From the NCBI RefSeq assembly GCF_016765585.1, contig NZ_JAESWC010000018.1, forward strand, positions 310,001-374,000: a stretch of DNA of 64,000 bases. The letters are read 5' to 3'. Below the pieces are notes generated by a model, which did not search any database, was not told where the DNA came from, and saw only the letters and a program-made list of their open reading frames with translations. Below are positions 25,781 to 33,474 of this stretch, in pieces. The position numbers and the translations under genes were made by a program. Numbering within the stretch: the first letter of the stretch is position 1; each line of letters starts with the position of its first letter. The stretch comes from Clostridium rhizosphaerae. Lineage in GTDB: Bacteria > Bacillota > Clostridia > Clostridiales > Clostridiaceae.

Positions 25781-25801
25781 AGGATGCAATAAATGCATCC
25801 T
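25781..25801 (-). terminator. Terminator of the sigF operon
   Basis: AGGATGCA / TGCATCCT, 8 bp perfect with a 5-base loop, then ATTATTTATTT on the minus strand. It overlaps the sigF stop codon by two bases. Confidence 0.82.
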
Positions 25802-26555
25802 ATCCACTCAGTCTTTCTTTCATAAGCTTTAAAACTTTTTTTTCTATCCTTGATACTTGAACTTGACTTATACCAAGCATTTTTGCTACTTGAACCTGAG
25901 TTTTGTCCTTAAAGTATCTAAGCATAATAATTTGTCTAGACTTATTATCTAAGTTAGTCAACGCTTCCTTCAATGCAAGCTTATCAACAATTTCATTGTC
26001 TTCTTCAAAGTTTTCACTAAGTTTATCGATAAGGAGAACTGGTGAACCATCGTCTTGATGAATAGTATCATAGAGATATTGCATACCATTAGCTGATTCT
26101 AAAGCAAAAATAATGTCTTCTGTATTAACTCCAGAATATTGTGCTAGTTCTTCAATTGTTGGATCTCTATTCAACTTTTTGCATAAAGCTTCCTTATCAT
26201 AATGAAGCTTTCTTGCTACATTTTTTACGCTTCTGCTAACTTTAATTATTCCATCATCTCTTAAAAATCTCTTTATCTCACCCATTATCATAGGCACGGC
26301 ATATGTTGAAAACTTAACATTAAAGCTCGGATCAAAATTATTAACTGCTTTTACAAGCCCCATTGAGCCAATTTGGAAAATATCTTCATACTCATAGCCT
26401 CTGTTTAGAAATTTTTTGCTTACTGCGGAAACAAGAGGTAAATTTAATTGTATTAATTTATTTAAGCAATCCTTATCCCCTGTTCTTGCCCTTTGGATTA
26501 GTTCTAAATTGTCATCATAATTAAACTCTTGCTTTTTCAGAATCTCTTCATCCAT
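25800..26555 (-). CDS. sigF: Forespore RNA polymerase sigma factor SigF
   Basis: 251 residues. Region 2 includes FLNRGYEYEDIFQIGSMGLVKAV and NVKFSTYAVPMIMGEIKRFLRDDG; region 3 follows; region 4 ends with the helix-turn-helix QVAKMLGISQVQVSRIEKKV. It directs the first forespore-specific genes and is held inactive by SpoIIAB until SpoIIAA is dephosphorylated. Its place as third gene after spoIIAA and spoIIAB confirms it over SigG. The ATG at 26555 is chosen because AGGTG lies six bases before it. Confidence 0.96.
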   Translation of the reverse strand: MDEEILKKQEFNYDDNLELIQRARTGDKDCLNKLIQLNLPLVSAVSKKFLNRGYEYEDIFQIGSMGLVKAVNNFDPSFNVKFSTYAVPMIMGEIKRFLRDDGIIKVSRSVKNVARKLHYDKEALCKKLNRDPTIEELAQYSGVNTEDIIFALESANGMQYLYDTIHQDDGSPVLLIDKLSENFEEDNEIVDKLALKEALTNLDNKSRQIIMLRYFKDKTQVQVAKMLGISQVQVSRIEKKVLKLMKERLSG

Positions 26556-26564
26556 AATTTTCAC

Positions 26565-26993
26565 CTAACTTAAAGATTTAAAAACTTTTTTCATTATTAC
26601 CTTTGTTCCCTTTTCATCTTCTGACTTTACTTCCAAACTATCCATAAAGGTTTCCATAACAGTAAACCCCATTCCTGACCTTTCTAAGTCCGGTCTTGAG
26701 GTATATAAAGGCTGCATAGCAAGTTCGATATTTTCTATTCCAATTCCCTCATCACTAATTTCTATTGTCAATTCATTTTTTTCAATCATTGCTTCTATTC
26801 TAACTACTCCATCTTTCCCTCCGTAGCCATGAATTATAGCATTGGTAACCGCTTCAGATACAGCAGTTTTTACATCTGTTATTTCTTCTATGGTTGGATC
26901 TAATTGTGATGCAAAAGCCGCTACTGCCACTCTTGCAAAACCTTCATTCTGAGATTTACTTGAGAATTCTATTTTTATCTTGTTATCGTACAT
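26565..26993 (-). CDS. spoIIAB: Anti-sigma F factor and kinase SpoIIAB
   Basis: 142 residues, a GHKL ATPase/kinase. The N box is [13 protein letters not shown], followed by the G1 loop ISDEGIGI and the G2 loop [10 protein letters not shown]. It binds SigF and phosphorylates SpoIIAA using ATP. It sits between spoIIAA and sigF, separated by 15 and 9 bases. The ATG follows GGGGGAT. Confidence 0.96.
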   Translation of the reverse strand: MYDNKIKIEFSSKSQNEGFARVAVAAFASQLDPTIEEITDVKTAVSEAVTNAIIHGYGGKDGVVRIEAMIEKNELTIEISDEGIGIENIELAMQPLYTSRPDLERSGMGFTVMETFMDSLEVKSEDEKGTKVIMKKVFKSLS

Positions 26994-27008
26994 TTTTATC
27001 CCCCCACA

Positions 27009-27344
27009 TTAAATGCTCTTCAATGCTTGTTCTACATTGTCATAAAGTTTTATAATTTTAAACATACCCGACAGATCGAACACTCTTTTTACAGAGTTAT
27101 TTACATTTGTAATACAAACATCTCCCTTTTTTAGGGATATTTTTTTGAAGCGCCCAATAACAACTCCAATACCTGAACTATCCATAAAGGTTACATTAGT
27201 AAAATCCATAACAAGCTTGTTTATATTTTCTCTATCAAGCCTGTCATCAATTTTACTTCTAACCTCTTCAGCGCTATGATGATCCAATTCTCCCATCATA
27301 TATACCACAAGTTTCTCATCTTCTTTTTGAAACTTTAAATACAT
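27009..27344 (-). CDS. spoIIAA: Anti-anti-sigma factor SpoIIAA
   Basis: 111 residues, a single STAS domain. The phosphorylation loop is MDSSGIGV at 54-61; Ser57 is the residue expected to be phosphorylated by SpoIIAB and dephosphorylated by SpoIIE. The free form releases SigF. First gene of the operon, after GGGGGAA and a SigH-type promoter. Confidence 0.96.
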   Translation of the reverse strand: MYLKFQKEDEKLVVYMMGELDHHSAEEVRSKIDDRLDRENINKLVMDFTNVTFMDSSGIGVVIGRFKKISLKKGDVCITNVNNSVKRVFDLSGMFKIIKLYDNVEQALKSI

Positions 27345-27403
27345 GCTTATTCCCCCTAAAGTTTTAAATTACGCATAAAAGTAAAATTTTGCCTAATATC
27401 TAT

Positions 27404-27430
27404 ATTCTAGATATTACATTATTTTCCTTC
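27404..27430 (-). promoter_or_regulatory. SigH-type promoter of the sigF operon
   Basis: On the minus strand GAAGGAAAA (27430-27422) fits the SigH -35 consensus RNAGGAWWW in full. After 11 bases CTAGAAT (27410-27404) fits the -10 RNNGAAT except for its first base. spoIIA is SigH-dependent in Bacillus. The start codon lies about 60 bases downstream. Confidence 0.72.
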
Positions 27431-27550
27431 TATATTTTTAAAAAAATTACATAGATTTTTATATTTTTCCCTAATTCATAATAAAATATTCAGTAATATC
27501 AACTTTTCTAATATTTTATACTAATTATGCCTATAAAAATAAATACTTTT

Positions 27551-27656
27551 ATATATAATGCAAAAGTTCTAATACATTCCTGATGTCCCAAAAATTCTTG
27601 GCAATTGAATATTTTTTGACACCATGAATGTAAGAACTTTATTGCATTATATATAT
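27551..27656. repeat. Palindromic repeat element, copy 2 of 3
   Basis: About 106 bp of the same palindrome as at 911-1012, in reverse orientation: the GCAAAAGTTCTAATACATT arm comes first and the TAAGAACTTTATTGCATT arm last. It is the most diverged copy (TTCCTGATGTC and CACCATGAATG in the arms). It lies between the divergent sigF operon and speE, in the gene-free stretch 27345-27750. Confidence 0.82.
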
Positions 27657-27750
27657 CCCACACTATTGCTCATAAAAAAAAACATTGTTATAATTATCAT
27701 TGTTTACTATAAGATTTAAATTGATAATATGGTTATAAGGAGGTCTACAT

Positions 27751-28578
27751 ATGGATATGTGGCTGAAAGAAGGACAAATAAGCGATGCTGCCATGACATA
27801 TAAAATTAAGGAGACTTTAGTTAGAAAGCAAACTGAATATCAAGATTTAGCTATACTAGATACATATGCTTTCGGCAGAATGCTTGTACTTGACGGAATT
27901 GTGCAAACTACTATAAAAGATGAATTCGTTTATCATGAAATGATATCACATATTCCTCTATTTACTCATCCTAACCCTAAAAAGGTTTTGGTTGTAGGCG
28001 GAGGAGACGGAGGTGCAATCAGAGAGATATTAAAGCATCCATCTATAGAAAAGGCTGTGCTCTGCGAAATAGATGGTTCAGTAATTGAAGAATGTAAAAA
28101 ATATCTTCCTGAGATAAGCTCTGAGCTAAATAACCCAAGATGTGAAATATTTGTTGGTGACGGCATAAAATATGTACATGAACATAAAAATGAATTTGAT
28201 GTTATTATTGTAGATTCTACAGATCCCTTTGGAGCAGCTGAAGGATTATTTGGAGGAAGTTTTTATAAAGAAATCTATGAATGCTTAACTGAAGATGGAA
28301 TTTTCATTGCTCAAACTGAAACTCCATTTTATCTTCCCGAAGTAGTTAAGAAGGTATTTAATGATGCTAAGGCAGTATTCCCTGTAACTAAGCTCTTTAT
28401 GGCTGGAATACCTACATATCCAGGAGGATATTGGAGTTTTACAGTAGGTTCAAAAAAGTATGATCCTGAAACTGTAGATTTATCAAATAAAATTGATTTT
28501 GAAACTAAGTATTATACTAAAAAGCTTCATAAAGCCTGTTTTACACTTCCAAAGTACATAGAAAACTTAATAAAGTAG
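27751..28578 (+). CDS. speE: Spermidine synthase (polyamine aminopropyltransferase)
   Basis: 275 residues, the usual length. The N-terminal strand region is followed by the Rossmann domain with [14 protein letters not shown] (81-94), the GDG motif near 136-138 and the catalytic VDSTDPFG (Asp155, Asp158). It transfers aminopropyl from decarboxylated S-adenosylmethionine to putrescine. AAGGAGG lies 7 bases before the ATG. No speD lies in the window, so the donor must be made elsewhere. Own terminator. Confidence 0.94.
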   Translation: MDMWLKEGQISDAAMTYKIKETLVRKQTEYQDLAILDTYAFGRMLVLDGIVQTTIKDEFVYHEMISHIPLFTHPNPKKVLVVGGGDGGAIREILKHPSIEKAVLCEIDGSVIEECKKYLPEISSELNNPRCEIFVGDGIKYVHEHKNEFDVIIVDSTDPFGAAEGLFGGSFYKEIYECLTEDGIFIAQTETPFYLPEVVKKVFNDAKAVFPVTKLFMAGIPTYPGGYWSFTVGSKKYDPETVDLSNKIDFETKYYTKKLHKACFTLPKYIENLIK

Positions 28579-28582
28579 AAGC

Positions 28583-28612
28583 AAAAGGTTTCCTTTTTAC
28601 AGGAGACCTTTT
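28583..28612 (+). terminator. Terminator of speE
   Basis: AAAAGGTTTCCT / AGGAGACCTTTT, 12 positions with one T-G pair, 6-base loop, then TTCTTG. Begins 5 bases after the stop codon. Confidence 0.82.
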
Positions 28613-28714
28613 TTCTTGAATAAAGCTTTTTATTAGTAAAATAATAAGATTGAATAATTTTACTTAAGTCAAATAAAGAAGACAGGCAAAATACATATAT
28701 AAGGAGGACTTTTA

Positions 28715-29902
28715 ATGATTAAATTAATAAAAAACGGCTTAGTTTATACCCCCGATTACATTGGCAAAAAAGATATCTTAATTTGTAATGATAAAATTGC
28801 TAAAGTTGAAGATTTTATACCCTTGCCTCCAAAAGAATTTTATGAAGTTGAGGTAATAGATGCTTCAAATCAGATTATTACTCCAGGCTTTATTGACCTT
28901 CATGTTCATCTTATTGGTGGCGGCGGTGAGGGAGGCTATACTACAAGAACTCCTGAAATTCAGTTATCTCATATTACAACTTATGGAGTGACAACTGTTG
29001 TAGGATGCTTAGGTACAGATGGTACTACTCGTTCTTTAAATTCTCTTCTTGCAAAAGCCAGAGCCTTAGAAGAAGAAGGTATTAATACTCTTATATGGAC
29101 TGGATGTTATCAATTTCCTACAAGAACGATTACTGATAACTCCCGTGATGACATAGTTTTAATAGATAAAATAATCGGTGTAGGGGAAATTGCAATTTCC
29201 GATCATAGAAGCAGCAAACCAATAAAGCAGGAAATAGAACGATTAGCTTTAGATTGCAGAGTGGGAGGCTTATTATCTGGCAAGTGCGGTGTTTTACATA
29301 TTCACGTTGGTGATGATAAAGAAGGAATATATCCTCTTTTAAAAATAATAAGTGAAGAAGCTGTACTATCTCAAAATATGCTCCCAACACATATTAATAG
29401 AAATAAGACCCTTCTTTACCAAGGAATCAAATACATAAAGAAAGGCGGGACCTTAGACTTAACTTCTGGTATAGTGAGGACCGAATTCGATACCGCTCCT
29501 GTGGATGCTTCTTATGCCTTTAAATATTTACTCGATAATGGCTGCTATATAGAAAATATAACTCTGAGTTCAGACAGCAACGGTAGCATGCCTGTATTTG
29601 ATGAAAACGGGAAACTAACAAGCATAGGTATTGGTTCAATTGAAAGTAATATTGTTGAGTTTAAAAAGATGGTAGAGCTATATAATATACCTGTTGAAAA
29701 AGCTCTCTACCCATTAACTAAAAATCCCTCAAAAATATTAAAATTAGACTATACCGGTACAGTTGAAATAGGAAAGCAAGCTGATATTTTAATAATGAAC
29801 AAGGATCTCTCACTTGATTATGTTTTATGTAAAGGAAAAACCTTAGTGCAGCATGGCACTGCAGTAAGGTTCGGTACATTTGAAAAAGCAATAAAAAGCT
29901 AA
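28715..29902 (+). CDS. iadA: Beta-aspartyl (isoaspartyl) dipeptidase
   Basis: 395 residues of the amidohydrolase superfamily. Metal ligands His63 and His65 lie in PGFIDLHVHLIGGGGEGG; GEIAISDHRSS follows the carboxylated-Lys region; HIHVGD and LPTHINRNKTL give further His ligands; SSDSNGS carries the active Asp. The enzyme splits isoaspartyl dipeptides released from damaged proteins. AAGGAGG precedes the ATG. Downstream lies repeat copy 3 in place of an ordinary terminator. Confidence 0.92.
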   Translation: MIKLIKNGLVYTPDYIGKKDILICNDKIAKVEDFIPLPPKEFYEVEVIDASNQIITPGFIDLHVHLIGGGGEGGYTTRTPEIQLSHITTYGVTTVVGCLGTDGTTRSLNSLLAKARALEEEGINTLIWTGCYQFPTRTITDNSRDDIVLIDKIIGVGEIAISDHRSSKPIKQEIERLALDCRVGGLLSGKCGVLHIHVGDDKEGIYPLLKIISEEAVLSQNMLPTHINRNKTLLYQGIKYIKKGGTLDLTSGIVRTEFDTAPVDASYAFKYLLDNGCYIENITLSSDSNGSMPVFDENGKLTSIGIGSIESNIVEFKKMVELYNIPVEKALYPLTKNPSKILKLDYTGTVEIGKQADILIMNKDLSLDYVLCKGKTLVQHGTAVRFGTFEKAIKS

Positions 29903-29903
29903 T

Positions 29904-30006
29904 TATATATAATACAATAAAGTTCTTACATTAATGATGTCCAAAAATCCTTGAAGATTGGATATTTTGGACATCATTAATGTACTAGAACTTTTGCATT
30001 ATATAT
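29904..30006. repeat. Palindromic repeat element, copy 3 of 3
   Basis: About 103 bp and the most symmetric copy: ACATTAATGATGTCCAAAA (29928-29946) pairs perfectly with 29965-29983 over 19 bp. The arms run in the same sense as copy 1, but the central 30 bp (CCTTGAAGATTGG) is the reverse complement of that in copy 1. The element sits between convergent genes and contains the stop codon of the methyltransferase gene. Confidence 0.88.
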
Positions 30007-31747
30007 TAATGTTTTCTTCTATAATTTTTATTTCAAAATCTTCAAGTTCAAAATAACTATATAAAAAGTTATCTATATCTTCACTTATGTCAATCATTGT
30101 AGGAATACAAAGTTTCATTAGGTTATTAGGATAATACTCGTATAAGTCTTCGCCAAGCTTTTTTGCAAAGCTCTTAAAATAATACTCATAGATACTGCTG
30201 TTTAAAATTTTTAGAAGATATTCATAATTAAAAGGCATATTATCCTTTATTAATAGGCAGTATACATCCGCACTAAAATAGCTGCCTTTATCTAAAGAAA
30301 ATCTATTTGAACTTGCCTTGAAGGGGAATACTATTTTTTCTCCTTCAAATATTCCTTGATTTCTACCCCATTGCAGCTCATACCATAGTCTAACTTTATT
30401 CTTACATTCTCTTCTTTCCATAAGCTTGCTTTTATGCTGTTGCATATGGTTTATACAGTTAATATAATTATTTTCTTCATCTATTAAATTTGAGTAAATC
30501 AGATACTTATCTGATCTAATTATTTGATTTTTATTTATGTAACTGCTTTTTATCCAAGGTTTAATAATTACTTTTTCTAAGGCTTCTTCATTTATAGTAC
30601 ACTCATTTACTACAAAAGCCTTATCACAACCTGTTATTATACCTTGATAACTGTCACATATATTTCCTAAGGTTGTGAAACATTTCTTCTCGATTTTATT
30701 TACTATATTTCTTTCTTTTTCTTCTCTAAGTACCCAGCCCTTATCATTCAATATATTTTTATTTATCTGAAAGCTTAAATAACTTGTACTCTTATTATGA
30801 AATACTGCATTAATAAATTCTTTTTCTTTTTTTATAACTGGCTTAATTATCTCAATATCTTTATTGTTATCACCCAATGTCATAAAAAGTATAACAGGAT
30901 CTATTCCAATATTTTTAAAGGGTCTAATTCCATAAAAATCCACTATCTTTTCTATTGAGCAAAACTCCTTTAAAGTTTTTCTAAGATTTTCGCCGCTTGG
31001 TGATTCAAGAAAATACCTAGATGTAATAAAGCTAAGTTTTCCGCCTTTTTTCAGCTTATTTAACGCTGCTCCAAAAAAACAGTAAGATAAATCTCCTTTA
31101 TCCCTATATAAATCCTTATAAATTTTTTTGAGATTAATTGAGTATTCTCTGCTTATAGTTTTATGTCCTATATATGGAGGATTTCCAATAAAAACATCAT
31201 ATTTATATTCATTAGAATATACTAAAAAGTCGCTGCATTTAAAATTGTCTATCTCAATTAATTGACTTACTTGATACAAGTCAATAATTAAAAGCTTTAA
31301 AGCAAAATCATCTATGTCAAAGCCAAACAAATTATTCTTAACTATATGTTCATTAATATCTTTTTCTTCTAAATTAATATTATTTACTTCATTAATAGCT
31401 TTTAAATTATGCTTATAAATAATTTGCAAATAAAAAAAACATGGAATTATCAAATTGCCGGAACCGCAGCTTGGATCAACAATTTTCAAATATGGATTTT
31501 TAATTATATCCTCAGCTTTTATAGTGTTTTTAAGCATATAGTCTGCAATTTCTATAGGTGTGTAGACCATTCCTTTTAACTTTTTATCAAAACTTATTTT
31601 ATAATAATATTCTCCAAAGTTTTCATTTTTACCAATATTTAAATCAGTTTTGCATTTATTAATAGCAGTAATTTTGAACATAATATCTATAGGTTGTAAA
31701 AGTATATTATAAATTTCATATATTTTTTCTCTAAAGTATTCAATCAT
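29999..31747 (-). CDS. Orphan N6-adenine DNA methyltransferase (Eco57I/TaqI-like, CamA-like)
   Basis: 582 residues. Motif I is DPSCGSGN (91-98), motif IV NPPYIGH (189-195), and an early YTPIEIADYML segment is typical of class gamma methylases. The C-terminal 220 residues (GIITGCDKAFVVN, GRNQGIFEGEKIVFPFK) form a TaqI-like target-recognition domain. It should methylate adenine in a specific DNA site. No endonuclease or specificity subunit adjoins. Size, domain order and solitude recall CamA of Clostridioides difficile, an orphan methylase tied to sporulation; that link is inference. The ATG at 31747 follows GGTGA; an earlier in-frame ATG at 31765 lacks a site. The stop lies inside repeat copy 3. 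Confidence 0.85.
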   Translation of the reverse strand: MIEYFREKIYEIYNILLQPIDIMFKITAINKCKTDLNIGKNENFGEYYYKISFDKKLKGMVYTPIEIADYMLKNTIKAEDIIKNPYLKIVDPSCGSGNLIIPCFFYLQIIYKHNLKAINEVNNINLEEKDINEHIVKNNLFGFDIDDFALKLLIIDLYQVSQLIEIDNFKCSDFLVYSNEYKYDVFIGNPPYIGHKTISREYSINLKKIYKDLYRDKGDLSYCFFGAALNKLKKGGKLSFITSRYFLESPSGENLRKTLKEFCSIEKIVDFYGIRPFKNIGIDPVILFMTLGDNNKDIEIIKPVIKKEKEFINAVFHNKSTSYLSFQINKNILNDKGWVLREEKERNIVNKIEKKCFTTLGNICDSYQGIITGCDKAFVVNECTINEEALEKVIIKPWIKSSYINKNQIIRSDKYLIYSNLIDEENNYINCINHMQQHKSKLMERRECKNKVRLWYELQWGRNQGIFEGEKIVFPFKASSNRFSLDKGSYFSADVYCLLIKDNMPFNYEYLLKILNSSIYEYYFKSFAKKLGEDLYEYYPNNLMKLCIPTMIDISEDIDNFLYSYFELEDFEIKIIEENINI

Positions 31748-31842
31748 TTTAAAAATCACCATCATATTAGTATTATAAATTAATAACTAAGCCTAACTCT
31801 TATAATATAAAGAGTATATCACAGTTTGAGGAGGCCATAAAT

Positions 31843-32790
31843 ATGAATAAAAAAATAATATCTGCAATTTTAGTTATTCCTATTTTATTTGGTGGATGTA
31901 CTAAAGCTAGCAATCTATATATAGAGACAATAAAACCCTCTGTAGATGGCACAAGTAATAATAAGCAGCCTACTTTTGAAGAAAATATAGTAGTTCCGCA
32001 AGACAATGAAGAGGAAACAAGTGAAAAGAAAGAAGTAAAAGATGAATCAAACGAAAAATTTAAAATTTCAAAAACTGATGGTTCAAAAATAAGCATAACT
32101 GAAAAAAGTTGGTTTTATCAACCTAAAAAAGATGGAACTCCATCTGGAGAACCTCCTGAAATATTAGAACTTATAAAGAAATACTCTGCCTATTATTTAG
32201 GGGATACTTCAAAAAAAGTATTGTATCTAACTTTTGACGAGGGCTACGAAAATGGATATACTTCAAAGATATTAGATACTCTAAAAGCAAATAATGTTAA
32301 AGCAGCTTTTTTTGTTACTACACCTTATATAAATGCTAACAAAGACTTAATTAAAAGAATGGTAGCTGAAGGACATTTAGTATGCAACCACTCTAACAAT
32401 CACCCATCTATGGCTCAGGTAGCGTTAAAAGACAAAACTAAATTTGAGCAGGAATTTACGGTTACAGAAGAAGCTTTTGAAGAAGTTACTGGACAAAAAA
32501 TGCCTAAATTTTTTAGACCTCCTATGGGAAAATACAGCGAATTATCTTTAAGTTATACTAAGGATCTTGGATACAAAACAATTTTCTGGAGCTTTGCATA
32601 CAAAGATTGGATTCCTACTGAGCAGCCCTCTATAGAAAAAGCTAAAAAAGTTATTATGGAGCGTACGCATAATGGTGGAATTGTTCTTCTTCATGCTGTA
32701 TCTAAGACAAATACTGAAATAATGGATTCTATTTTAAAGGAATGGAAAAGCAAAGGGTTTGAATTTAAAACTTTAAATGAACTTCCCTAA
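31843..32790 (+). CDS. pdaA: PdaA-type polysaccharide deacetylase lipoprotein (muramic delta-lactam formation)
   Basis: 315 residues. A lipoprotein signal ends at Cys19 (LFGGC), then a polar linker to about residue 85. The NodB-like domain has TFDEGYENGYT (motif 1, with the E found in PdaA proteins), NHSNNHPSM (motif 2, metal His) and FRPPMGKYSE (motif 3). PdaA removes acetyl from N-acetylmuramic acid, a step in making the delta-lactam that marks spore cortex for germination lysis. GAGGAGG before the ATG. The lipobox is a difference from Bacillus PdaA, which has a cleaved signal peptide. Confidence 0.86.
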   Translation: MNKKIISAILVIPILFGGCTKASNLYIETIKPSVDGTSNNKQPTFEENIVVPQDNEEETSEKKEVKDESNEKFKISKTDGSKISITEKSWFYQPKKDGTPSGEPPEILELIKKYSAYYLGDTSKKVLYLTFDEGYENGYTSKILDTLKANNVKAAFFVTTPYINANKDLIKRMVAEGHLVCNHSNNHPSMAQVALKDKTKFEQEFTVTEEAFEEVTGQKMPKFFRPPMGKYSELSLSYTKDLGYKTIFWSFAYKDWIPTEQPSIEKAKKVIMERTHNGGIVLLHAVSKTNTEIMDSILKEWKSKGFEFKTLNELP

Positions 32791-32797
32791 GAAGTAA

Positions 32798-32835
32798 AAA
32801 AATTCTAAGGATATTGGAGTATCCTTAGAATTTTT
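32798..32835. terminator. Bidirectional terminator between pdaA and the hut operon
   Basis: A perfect 16-bp stem, AAAAATTCTAAGGATA / TATCCTTAGAATTTTT, with a 6-base loop, serving the convergent pdaA and fchA genes. Confidence 0.9.
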
Positions 32836-32837
32836 AC

Positions 32838-33473
32838 CTATAATTTTGAATTAACTATATCGATGATAGAATTCTTCTTAGCCGTTCCTTCTTCAACAAT
32901 AAGTTTACATTGTTTTTCAATTTCTATTTTATATTCTTCATTTTTAATACTGGACAAGTTAATCTTAACATTTAACACTGCACTTTCAACAGCTGTTTGT
33001 ATTAATAGAGCCGCTACCCCAGCATCTGATATGGCATTTTTATTTCCATATTTAGCTGCAATCTCTATGTATTTATACAATTCGAAAGCTTTATTTGCAA
33101 CTTTGTAAGGAATTTCTAAAGCTTTTTGATATCCGTCCTGTATTTTTATTTCTCTAAGGTTCTTTTCTTCTTCACTATTTTTAGGAAGTTTAAATGCAGA
33201 CATCAACTCTAAAAATTCTTCTGCATCCTTATCCATAAGATTTAAAAATTCGTTTTTATTTGAATTTGTATTTTCTAGAGATTTTAATATATTATTTTTT
33301 ATATCTTCTTCATATTCATTATAAGCCTTTTTATTTATAGTCAAATTGAATACCATTGATCCTAGTGCGCTTGCCAGTGCTGCTGATAAAGCTGCTGCAC
33401 TCCCGCCTCCAGGTGCTGGTGAATTAGAAGATAGTTCATCTATAAATTCTTTAACATTTAGATTTTGAAGCAT
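32838..33473 (-). CDS. fchA: Methenyltetrahydrofolate cyclohydrolase / formiminotetrahydrofolate cyclodeaminase
   Basis: 211 residues, all helical, of the FTCD_C family. SPAPGGGSAAALSAALASA near residue 20 is the conserved glycine/alanine motif that binds folate. It converts 5-formimino-THF to 5,10-methenyl-THF and ammonia, completing the use of the formimino group that FtcD takes from formiminoglutamate. The start ATG at 33473 follows AAAGGA; a TTG at 33482 would overlap hutI. Last gene of the hut operon. Confidence 0.9.
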   Translation of the reverse strand: MLQNLNVKEFIDELSSNSPAPGGGSAAALSAALASALGSMVFNLTINKKAYNEYEEDIKNNILKSLENTNSNKNEFLNLMDKDAEEFLELMSAFKLPKNSEEEKNLREIKIQDGYQKALEIPYKVANKAFELYKYIEIAAKYGNKNAISDAGVAALLIQTAVESAVLNVKINLSSIKNEEYKIEIEKQCKLIVEEGTAKKNSIIDIVNSKL

Positions 33474-33474
33474 A

